Source of the DNA: Microstegium vimineum
Lineage: Eukaryota > Streptophyta > Magnoliopsida > Poales > Poaceae
Length of the DNA stretch: 64,000 nt
Assembly (NCBI GenBank): GCA_022036555.1
Contig: CM039122.1
Span: 48,473,600 to 48,537,599 of the forward strand
Direction of reading: 5' to 3'
A program made the translations under genes and the position numbers. The notes under the pieces were generated by a model. That model had not been told where the DNA came from, ran no database searches, and saw only the letters and a list, made by a program, of their open reading frames with translations. Positions 48,001 to 57,440 of this stretch are shown piece after piece (positions within the stretch are counted from its first letter, which is position 1; each line of letters begins with the position of its first letter).

Positions 48001-51000
48001 TTACAAAGAATGTTGTCGGCAAAGTTTTACTGCCGATGGTTAATTCAACACATACGGCTCCCATGGCTGGCGACACATTGCCTTCAAAATCCTTGAGCTT
48101 CATGTCCGTCTTGACTAAGTCTTGGTCGCCTTTTCCAAGCTTTCTGAACATGACATATGGCATTATGTTTATCGATGCCCCGCCATCCACCAGCATCTTT
48201 GTTATAGGTTGTCCATCTACTTTTCCCTTAACGAACAAAGCCCTTAGGTGTTGCCTTTCATCATCGGCAGGCTTCTCAAAGATAGCCGCCATCGGATCCA
48301 ACACCAGTTGTGCCATTTCAGCTATTTCTTCATCATCGCTGACAGGCGCCATGAACTCCATCGGCAATATGACGACCATATTGATTTCGGCCGATGGGTC
48401 CCTATCCTTGCGCTTTGGCCTCCACTGCTTCTCCTTTGAAGGATCCTCATTGTTATACAAGTCATTTCTGTGTTCGCACTGGATTCTCCTTTTCTGAGTC
48501 TTTGTTAGACCCTTAGGGCACCACTGAGGAAGCTTAGTTTTCCAAACGGGCTGATGCCGCCTCTCATTGTTTGCATCGGCACCACTCCTGATGTTTGGAT
48601 CTCTGGAGAATACCTCTTCATCAGGCACTCTTGCATTGGCCATCTCCTCCAGCTCCTCTTGATCAACACGCCTGCCAAGTCTGCTATGTGCGCTGAGCTT
48701 GCCCCCCAGTCGGTCATGTGCCGATTTCTTCTCCCTGAGAGGCTTGGCATACCTGGATGCTCGATCATCAAAACAAGGTTTCTTACCTGACCGATCGGCA
48801 GTGTAGTACCCATTGCATTCAGGACAATTATCGGTAGTAGGTAGCTTGATGCCTTCTTTCCAGCAGTGAACGAAGAAGGGACACTTCCAGTGGTCCTTAT
48901 GCCGAAGCCACTCTTGGTACTCCTCTTCTTCTTGCCGACGCCGCCCTTCTAGCGATTGCCGATAGTCTTGTTTTGGCCGCCTATGCGTGATCAAAACACC
49001 AGGAGCCCGCTTGGCACTGCTACCCTCATCGGCAACTCTCTTGCCTTTTCTATCATCGGCAAACCTCCTTTCGTCGCGCTCAGCTACTTGATGGTTAGGG
49101 TCTACCGATGCATTCCTTCTGGCAGCTTCCGATGTCAGCACTTTAGTTTTTCTACTAGTTTCCACTATATTATTTGGAAACAGGTGCTGATCAATCTTCA
49201 TCGGTTTCTGGACTTTAGAATTTTCAAATTTGATTCGTCCAGACTCAATCTCTCACTGCAACTGCTGCCTGAATACCTTGCAGTCATTGGTATTGTGCGA
49301 AGTTGCATTGTGCCACTTGTAGTACCTGATCTTTCTGAGCTCTTCGGCCGATGGAATTACTTGGTTAGGCGCTAACTTGATTCGCCCTTCTTGAAGTAAT
49401 AAGTCAAACATCCTATCGGCCTTGGTGATGTCAAAGGTGAACCTTTCAGCTTCTTTCTGGCCGAACGGACAAGACACAGATTTCTTATCCTTCACCCATT
49501 CGGCCGCACCGATGCTCAGTTCTTCATCTAATCCAGAATCTTCTTTTTGCTCGATGAAATTCACCTTCTTATTCCAAGTCTTTCTGGGTTCAAAGGTTTT
49601 GACATCTTGATCGGCAATCCTCTGCACCAGATGACTTAGACTTTCAAACTCTTGGAACGCATACTTATCTTTGATATGTGGCAGCAATCCCTGGAAAGCC
49701 AAATTCACCAGTTGCCGATCATCAAGTACCAGGCTGTAGCATTTGTTCTTTACGTCTCGCATCCTCTGAACAAAGTTTTCCACCGATTCGTCATTGCGTT
49801 GCCTCAGCTTAACCAAATCGGTAATTTTCTTCTCATGTATGCCAGCGAAGAAGTATTTATGAAATTGCCTCTCTAGATCGGCCCATGTGATTACAGAGTT
49901 TGGAGGCAATGATATGAACCACGTGAATGCCGATCCAGACAATGATGAAGAGAACAATCTCACCTTCAATTCCTCTCTGCTGGCAGCTTCTCCACACTAG
50001 ATAATGAAGCGATTGATATGCTCCATCGTCGACGTATCATCTTGGCCGGAGAACTTGGTAAAATCAGGCACTTTGTACCGATTTGGGAGAGGAATTAAAT
50101 CATATGCTGGAGGATACGGTGTCCGATAAGAATATGTATTCACCTTGGGTTTAATGCTGAATTGTTCTTTCATTACTTCGGCAATCTTATCGGTCCAGTA
50201 TGCATCCTGCTCTTGCTGACTCATTGGTTGGTTGTTGACTGGTGGAGCCGGCTGATGCGCCTCTTTAGGTGTTGGTAGAAGATGATTCGGAGTAGTCACG
50301 GGCGCGGCACCAGTCATCTGGATGTTATGCATCGGCTGAATTACCGATGGGTAATTTTGCACACTTAGATTAGGTTGAGTAATCATATTCATCGATTGTT
50401 GTACCGATGGTCCACTAGTGTTTGCTGGATTTCCATACTGATACATTAGTACGCCAGACGGCTGAACTGACGGCTGATTGGTCCATCCAGAATTATAAAT
50501 CATCGGCATATGACTTACCGATGGCTGGTAGCTAACTGGCACTTGCTGTTCCTGCATCTTAGAGTAATCAACAAATTGGTTACCTTGATGTGCTTGTACT
50601 CTGGTTTGAGGAATTACAACCATAGGCTGGCTTCCAGTTGCTATAGTGTGTTGCATTGGCACAGAGCTTGCCGATGGTGGCATCAGAGGTATTTTAGGAA
50701 TCACTTGGAAGTCTTCTGATGGCACTTGTACAGTTGGAGAGGACGTAGAGTAATGCATCGTAGGGATCACCGGCTGTGATTGCATTGCCGATGCCATAGA
50801 GCCCTTCCAAGCTGAACCGTCTCCCTGCACCAGATTAGAACCAGCGGATGGATTTGAAGGCATGCCGTAACCCCACCAGTTAGCAGGAGCTAGAGGATTC
50901 TGGATAGCAGGCCCTGACATTGCCGATGCCACTGGATCTGCATTGAGCTTGGTGACACTCTTGGGACTCGGCCTTGGCGGTGTAGCCACATCGGCAGACA

Positions 51001-51382
51001 GATCCACAGTAGTAGAGGATGTCACTGGAGCCACCGATGGGTTTATAGATGCCGATCCAGGCTGGTGATATGCTGGACCAACATACTGAGGTGCATGTCC
51101 TTCTTTGAACGATTGCATAACAGCATACTGAGATGCTTGATTTAAAGCAGAATTAACCATCTCTTGTAACTTACCAGGATTGGTGTCATACGCGACCTGC
51201 CGTGGCAACGACCGATCTTGCTTCTGGATGGCTTCGCCACTCCTGGTTAGGCTGAAGGATTTGAGATACAACTGTTTGTATTCCTCCATAGCCCGCTCCA
51301 TCGCCAGCCTTTGATCATCTTTCAGATCGGCCTCGGAGACTTCGATGGCGTTCCTTTGGTTAACGTCGGAGTTATCACCCAT
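48001..51382 (-). pseudogene. Tat gypsy gag and protease
   Basis: ATG 51382 starts a Pro/Gln/Ser-rich N-terminal region, then a retrotransposon gag domain (about 50040-49400): SGSAFTWFISLPPNSVITW, ERQFHKYFF and RQRNDESVENFVQRMRD. A Cys/His segment follows (KWHNATSHNTNDC). The protease (about 48300-48000) has MLVDGGASINIMP, the Asp-Gly-Gly variant common in Tat elements, flanked by ADDERQHLRALFVKGKV. In-frame stops at 49997-49999 (TAG) and 49253-49255 (TGA) and a frameshift near 47980 interrupt it. The frame is otherwise continuous from the primer site into pol. Confidence 0.85.
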
Positions 51383-51397
51383 GATAGATGTGTAATT

Positions 51398-51423
51398 GGT
51401 CCCACCGAGCGTGCCAAAAGAGG
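51398..51423 (-). promoter_or_regulatory. Primer binding site region of the Tat gypsy element
   Basis: The minus strand reads TTTTGGCACGCTCGGTGGGA directly after the 5' LTR. It is in the right place and of the GC-rich type used by Tat elements. I did not assign the tRNA. Confidence 0.6.
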
Positions 51424-52469
51424 TGTTGACACAAAAAGCATTAGGATCTGCGAACACCTCGGGCTATTACCCGAAATTCGATATCCAAGGTGTGCTAGTC
51501 GATTTGACCAGTTAATCGACAAGGACGATAACTAGAACAAGATCCAAGCAAGACAACGGCGATATGCCCGGATGTCAAGACTCAAACTTGATCAGGATAA
51601 CTAGAGCAGAGCTGAACAAGACAACAACGATGCGCCTGGATGTCAAAGCTCAGATTACTCCCACGCGGAACTTACAAGGGTTTGACGGAGATCAAGGTGA
51701 TGCAGCCCGTCGAAGCTTGAAGAACTCGTAGATAAGCTAAGACTAATGCAATAAAGGGTAAATTGCAGTAAAGGTAAATACGAGTAATTTGATTTGTTTT
51801 TGATAGATTGATATTCTACACGCAGCCCTTGGGCACATATTTATACTCCCGCATGGAGAGTTGTACACAGACACGACTCGTACCTTCCCTAAAACAAACT
51901 CCTACTTTAAAGGAAATAACTGACTCGCGCAGGAGTTGGATCCAAATAACAATATTATTTTCCTAAACAAACACCCCTATTTTAAAGGAAAACAAACGAC
52001 TCGCGCAAGAGTCGGACTCAAACTACTATAATAATACTGGTATACAATCACCAGTTTCCTTATGTCCTTCCTTCGATGAAAACTTTCCATCGGCAGATTC
52101 CTTCAATCCGTGACTTCCTTCTTTCGCCACCGACAATCTTCTGCTGACGTCAACCGCCACAACACCCTGTGTCCATCGACATTATCTCTTCATTGGCAAT
52201 CGGCATCGGCAACATCTCCTCATTGGCAATCGGCATCGGCAACATCTCCTCATCGGCAATTGGCATCGGCAACATCTCCTCATCGGCAATCGGCATCGGC
52301 AACTTTGCATTTCTGGTTACTTCACCAATTGACCCTTATCGGCAAGAACCATCCAGCTCCCATCGGCAATAAACTTGTCATCTAATAACTTTCCGATGCT
52401 GATAGAAAACAGCCACCGATCAACACAAGTCTTAGCTCTTTTGACACGTGCCAAAAAACGGTGTTAACA
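51424..52469 (-). repeat. 5' LTR of the Tat gypsy element
   Basis: 1046 bp, exactly 30 bp longer than the other LTR because it has four copies of the 30-bp CATCGGCAAC-type unit (about 52186-52305) instead of three. Other differences are scattered single bases, mostly transitions. Confidence 0.9.
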
Positions 52470-52474
52470 CAAAC

Positions 52475-53147
52475 ACTCTATCGGACTATGATTGGAAGCT
52501 TATTATATGTGACCGCATCAAGACCGGATGTCATGTTTAGTGTATGCATGTGTGCAAGGTTTCAAGCATCTCCTAGAGAGAGTCATTTGAAAGCCACAAA
52601 GAGAATATTGGGATATCTCAAACATACACAAGAATTTGGACTATGGTTTCCAAATGGGTCAAGATTTGAATTGATTAGATACTCGGACTCCGACTATGCG
52701 GGTTGCAAAGTGGATAGAAAGAGCACTAGTGGTACATGTCAAATGTTGGGAAGGTCACTAGTCTCATGGTCATCCAAGAAGCAAAATAGTGTGGCACTCT
52801 CTACCGCCGAAGCCGAATACATTAGTGCGGGGAGTTGTTGTGCACAACTATTGTGGATGAAAGCCACTTTGGAGGACTATGGAATTCAATTCAAGAAAGT
52901 CCCATTGCTTTGTGACAATGAAAGTGCGGTGAAGCTCACCAACAACCCCGTCCAACACTCAAGAACAAAGCACATAGATGTGAGACATCACTTCATAAGA
53001 GATCATCAACAAAAGGGTGACATTTTCATTGACAATGTGGGCACCGATGATCAATTAGCCAACATATTCACCAAGCCACTTGATGAGAAGAGGTTTTGCA
53101 AGTTGAGGAATGAGTTGAACATCTTGGATTTCTCTAACATGAGTTGA
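52475..53147 (+). pseudogene. Sirevirus B pol, 3' part: end of RT and RNase H
   Basis: Resumes the polyprotein at LYRTMIGSLLYVTASRPD right after the second CAAAC copy. RNase H motifs are YSDSDYAGCKVDRKSTSG, ALSTAEAEYISAG, LCDNESAVKL and HIDVRHHFIRDH. It ends in the family-typical FTKPLDEKRFCKLRNELN and a TGA at 53145-53147. No break is seen within this part. It is separated from its 5' part by the 12.8-kb Tat insertion. Confidence 0.92.
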
Positions 53148-54329
53148 TGCACCCCACCTATGACATGCCTCTACACCAACATAGCAAGGTAAAATTGATT
53201 GACATATGCATTCATCCTTTGCTAGTCTTGTGTAGAAGCATATAGACATCACTCATGATAAGCTCATTCATGAAAATCAAATGTTTTTCTATGGACATAT
53301 GACATCACTATAGTTTCTATGAGTTGATTGATCTAGTGATGGCATATGACATGTTGATAAGCTTGCAACCTCACATGTTTAGTCTAGAATGCTTATTCTT
53401 GTACTTAACCAACATGGTCAAGATAGCCATTGCAAGATGTGTTAAGAAGCTTGTCCATGGTTTAAAACGTGTTAAGTATCTAGGACAAGTAATCTAGGTT
53501 GAATATAATTTGATAAATTCACCCCACTTCTTTATATATTGGCTTGATAAACAAATCTCTCTAAGTATCCTCAAATGATACATGTTACTACAAGTGGTTT
53601 CCTTTGTGGTAATGTGTGACAAAGGGGGAGAATTTGTGTTAAAATGATAGTAGTAAGGGGAGAAATGTTTAAAGGGAATGTTAAAATGAGAAACATGATA
53701 AGGAAAGAAACAAGTGGAATCTAGAGATAGGGGGAGAAATAATATTTTGGAAAAATGAACAATTAAAATTTGAGCACACAAGTAGGGGGAGCAATCCTAT
53801 GAACAATTTGTTGCATTTGAATGTGCATTCACTCATATGATTGTTTGCATTGAAGTTATAGTACTTTTTCAAGTGGTTTCTTGCTTGTGTGGTGCATGAC
53901 TAGTTGTAATCTTGATTGATGATTTGATCACTAGCATGCATAGGAAGTTAGCTAGATATCATATCTTGTTTATTTTGAGTATTCCATGTGGTGTCAAGCT
54001 AACCATGTTGCTAAGGGTAAAATGAAAGGCGCACTTCGATTGGTATCATGCTTCAAAGGTCTATTCTTAAAACCTTAGCATCATGTCATTGTTTGTTAGT
54101 TGTTCACCCCTCCAAAAGTTCTATCTAAGCATGTGTGCAAAGGTTAATTCATATTCATAGAAGTGCACACATGTAGGGGGAGTTAACACTATCAAACCAA
54201 CTTGAAAATGATTGACCACTTTCTTTTATAATCATATCTTCCAAGTGGTGTCAAGCATTTCAAAGGTGAAAACAAAACCATATTTCATATCATTTTATAT
54301 GGGTTGTCATCAATTACCAAAAGGGAGAT
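53148..54329 (+). other. Post-pol spacer of Sirevirus B with repeated polypurine words
   Basis: Non-coding 1.2 kb. AGGGGGAG-type words occur near 53621, 53655, 53728, 53782 and 54174, and the functional tract AAAAGGGAGAT (54319-54329) touches the 3' LTR. Repeated polypurine tracts in this region are a reported Sirevirus hallmark. No open frame of interest. Confidence 0.7.
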
Positions 54330-56204
54330 TGAAAGATCTCTATTGTTTTGGGTAATTGATGAAACCTAAGTACTAACCTAGCTCTAAGTGGATGAATAGG
54401 TTATGTACACAATGTGAAGAGAGAAGGTGACAAGTGATGGAGCAAAGGAAGCTAAGGAGAGAGCTAGCAAAGGTTCCACACTTGGAGAAGAAAAGAAGAG
54501 GAGGAAACCCTAAGCTATTCAAGGCAAAGGTATACTAGGGCTTCACTATTTTGGTGATCAAGACACCTAGTGGGTGTGATCACATTTAGGATAGGTAACC
54601 ATACTATGAAGAGGGGGAAATAGTTAGTGGTTACACCTATCAAGTGTCATTAGGAGTTCATTGCATTGCATTGCATCTAATTCTAATGAAACATCCCTTG
54701 TAAACTTGATAAAATATGCCAACACACATGCACAAGTCAGTGAAACACTTGGTGGTGGCACATGAGATCAAGGGAAGAAAAGAGAAGAAGATTCTGATCA
54801 AGACAGAAGCTCCGGACTAGTCTGTATGTGAACACCGGACTATTGGAAGTGGCCCAGTGGTTCAAACTCAGGCAAGGCTTAGACAGAAGGGCGTCGGACT
54901 AGTGGTCCGGTGGTGCATTGGACCATCAGTCGGCCAGTTTTCAGAGTCCAGTGGCTCAGCAGGAGTTCAAGGCAAGCTTCGGACCAGGCGTAATGGTCCG
55001 GTGGTCAGCTCCGGACTGGGGGTCCGGAGCACTAGCACTCACTGTATGAAATCGTCAAAGGACTAGAGAAGCTCCGGACCAGAGGATATGGTCCGGTGGT
55101 GAGCTCCGGACCAGGAGTCCGGAGCCTGGGTGCTTACTGGACTCAGACGTTTGGCTGAGGCCAAAGCGTCGGACCAGGGGCGTCAGACTATTACGAGTGG
55201 TCCGACGGTGACTTTCAGCGCGCCAACGGTCAGATTTTGAATAGCACCGGACCACCTGCTATAGTCCGGTGGTGTGACCAAAAGTGGTCCGGCGGTCACG
55301 GTTTGCAGCTCCAAAAAGAGAAAAACGGCTAGTTTCTTTGAGGAGGCTATATAAGGGTATGTGACTAGTTCTAGGAACTACTTTTGCACATTTGGCTGAT
55401 TGCATACTCTTTGGAGCAAACCACACACACTCCCACTCATCTCTTAGTTGATTTTTATCATCCATTTGAGATTTGAGTGTTCAAGTGCATTGCATGAGTG
55501 ATTCATCTTAGTGGCACTTGAGAGTTGATACCGCTGCTAGTTTCTTGTTACTCTTGGTGATTGCCTTCACCTAGACGGTTTGGACAAGCGGTGTGAATTC
55601 GAGAAGCTTGGTGATTATGCTTCGTCGACCACAAGTGAAGATTGTGAGGGGTTCTTGTGCCTTCCCCGCGGGAGATCGCAAAGGTAACTCTAGTGGATTG
55701 CGTGTATTTTGGAGAGCCCTTATCTTGTGTTGGTTGTGAGGCACCCGGTGACGGGTTTGGCGTGTGATGCCAATTAGCTCTTGAACCTCCAAGTAAGTGA
55801 GCCGACACAACAAGGACGTAGCTAGTGGGCAAACTAGTGAACCTTGGTGAAAAATCAAGTGTCATCCTTGTGTGATTGATTGGTGATCTTGGTGATCTCA
55901 TTGTGATTGGTTCAATCCTCTACTCGGTGGTAAAATCACTCCTCCCATCTTTGCATTACCTTTCTTTTTCTTGCTTAGTATATTAGGTTGTGCCTAGAGG
56001 GCTTCTAGACTTGAGTAGGAATTGTTTGATCCTAGAGCTATTAGGATAGCAATTGTGATAGGAGGCTTCACATCTTTTAGTTTGCTATAGCTAGTCAAAG
56101 CTTCGCCACCTTATTGTCTAACTTGTTGTTGAGCTTTATTTTAGAATTTCAGATTAGGCTATTCACCCCCCCCCCCCCCTCTAGCCTTGGATTAGGACCT
56201 TTCA
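54330..56204 (+). repeat. 3' LTR of Sirevirus B
   Basis: 1875 bp, closely matching 33405-35269. It has the same CCGGACCA cluster (54810-55295) and TATATAAG (about 55348). A C-run of about 14 bases at 56166-56179 is longer than in the 5' LTR and explains part of the 10-bp length difference. Confidence 0.92.
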
Positions 56205-56209
56205 GGAGG

Positions 56210-56594
56210 CGAGAGTGCCGAGGTCTGCCGCCGCGGGGGAAGAGGGCGGCGTCGCGGGGTCCACCACCGCGAGGGAGGCGAGCACCGGGGAGGGGGGTCA
56301 GCCGCCGCGGGGGACCCAGGAGGCGTGAGTGTCGGGGTCTGCTGCCGCCGGGGAGGAAGGAAGCGTCGGGGTCCGCCGCCGCGGGTGAAGAAGAAAGCGT
56401 CGCGGGGTCCGTCGCCGCGGGAGAGGAAACCACCGGGGAGGGAGGGGGGTCCGCCGCAGCGCAGGAGGAAGGAGTTGCCAGCACCAGGGAGGGGGGACCG
56501 CCGCTGCAGAGGAGCACCATGGCGATTCGGCAGCCCTTCGGGGTGGTGTCGGCACCGAGGAGGAAGATGGGGGAAGAAGGGTGCCAGCGCCAGC
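56210..56594 (-). other. Exon 1 (5' part) and leader of the TnpA/Ulp1-like gene
   Basis: GC-rich minus-strand sequence downstream of the TATA box at 56595-56601. A frame from an ATG at about 56522 runs into the Sirevirus B insertion site through Pro/Ser/Ala-rich, repeat-like codons (CCGCCGCGG words). I take it as an untranslated or poorly conserved leader. It continues at 33399-33322. Confidence 0.5.
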
Positions 56595-56601
56595 TTATAT
56601 A
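56595..56601 (-). promoter_or_regulatory. TATA box of the TnpA/Ulp1-like CACTA gene
   Basis: Minus-strand CCTATATAAGCTGG lies directly downstream of the internal subterminal-type repeat cluster (56608-56738) and upstream of the GC-rich leader. The same arrangement is seen at the transposase gene (61616-61623). Confidence 0.6.
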
Positions 56602-56607
56602 GGAACT

Positions 56608-56738
56608 ATTAACCGTGGTGGTTGCCTTAGCATAACTGCCACGGTTAATATTAACCATGGTGGTTACTCTAAGACAACCGCCATGGTTAATAGCCATTAA
56701 CGGTGGCAGTTGTGTTAAGGTAACCGCCACAGTTAATA
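56608..56738. repeat. Internal cluster of CACTA subterminal-type repeats
   Basis: Five to six copies of TTAACCGTGGTGGTT-type words in both orientations, as at the element ends, but located inside the element next to a promoter. They could bind the TnpA-type protein and so regulate the gene. Confidence 0.75.
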
Positions 56739-56741
56739 GGG

Positions 56742-57276
56742 AGGTAGTCAAGTAGTATGAGTAGTAAAGTAGTAGAGGTAGTGATCCTCTAATGGTCTTC
56801 TTCGTCGTTAATCAAGTAGTAGGGAGTAGTAAAGTAGTAGAGGGTATAGTAAAGTAGTATGAGTAGTAAAGTAGTAGAGGTAGTAGAGAGTAGTATGAGT
56901 AATAGTGAAGTAGTAGGGAGTAGTAAAGTAGTAGAGGGTATAGTAAAGTAGTATGAGTAGTAAAGTAGTAGAGGTAGTAGAGAGTAGTATGAGTAGTAGT
57001 CAAGTAGTAGGGAGTAGTAAAGTAGTAGAGGGTATAGTAAACTAGTATGGGTAGTAAAGTATTAGAGGTAATAGAGTAGTATGAGTAGTAGTAAAGTAGT
57101 AGAGGTAGTAGAGTAGTATGAGTAGTATGAGTAGTAGTAAAGAAAGTAGAGGTAGTAGAGAGTAGTATGAGTAGTAGTAAAGAAAGTAGAGTGTAGTCGA
57201 GAGTAGTATGAGTAATAGCAGTACTAGAGTGTAGTAGAGAGTAGTAGTAGAGTGTAGTAGAGTGTAGTAGAGAGTA

Positions 57277-57318
<42 letters not shown>

Positions 57319-57330
57319 AAAAGTAGAGCG
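56742..57330. repeat. GTAGTA-rich array 2 with a 94-bp tandem unit
   Basis: Imperfect GTA-rich DNA. A higher-order unit starting AAGTAGTAGGGAGTAGTAAA occurs at 56814, 56908 and 57002 (period 94), with the third copy diverging after about 90 bp. At 56783-56807 a GTGATCCT...GGTCTTCTTC word resembles the 3' end of the transposase gene (57447-57471). Confidence 0.8.
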
Positions 57331-57440
57331 TAGTAGAGTACATTATTAATGAATAAGTGAGTACATTATTACATATATAGGTGTGAAAAACATAAAAGTT
57401 CTCAGTCGTTAATCAATAAATACATTATTACACACATATA

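Larger units (their letters stand above)
39637..52469 (-). mobile_element. Tat-lineage Ty3/gypsy element with antisense PMD gene, TSD CAAAC
   Basis: LTRs at 39637-40652 and 51424-52469 match closely; ends are TGTTGACAC and GTGTTAACA. TSD CAAAC lies at 39632-39636 and 52470-52474 and interrupts Sirevirus B pol. On the minus strand: primer site, gag, protease, RT, two RNase H-like regions and integrase (51382-44487). The PMD gene is antisense (41094-44360), next to the 3' LTR. Order PR-RT-RH-aRH-INT without chromodomain fits the Tat branch (Grande/Retand/RIRE2 group). Several stops make it non-autonomous. Confidence 0.9.
33405..56204 (+). mobile_element. Sirevirus B, Ty1/copia element inserted in the CACTA, TSD GGAGG
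   Basis: LTRs at 33405-35269 and 54330-56204 are nearly identical over 1.87 kb, both TGAAAG to CTTTCA. The flanks are GGAGG (33400-33404 and 56205-56209). Order on the plus strand: primer site, gag (35327-37141), pol (37138-39636, resumed at 52475-53147), a 1.2-kb spacer with repeated polypurine words, 3' LTR. The Tat gypsy element splits pol. Coding breaks are few. Confidence 0.93.
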
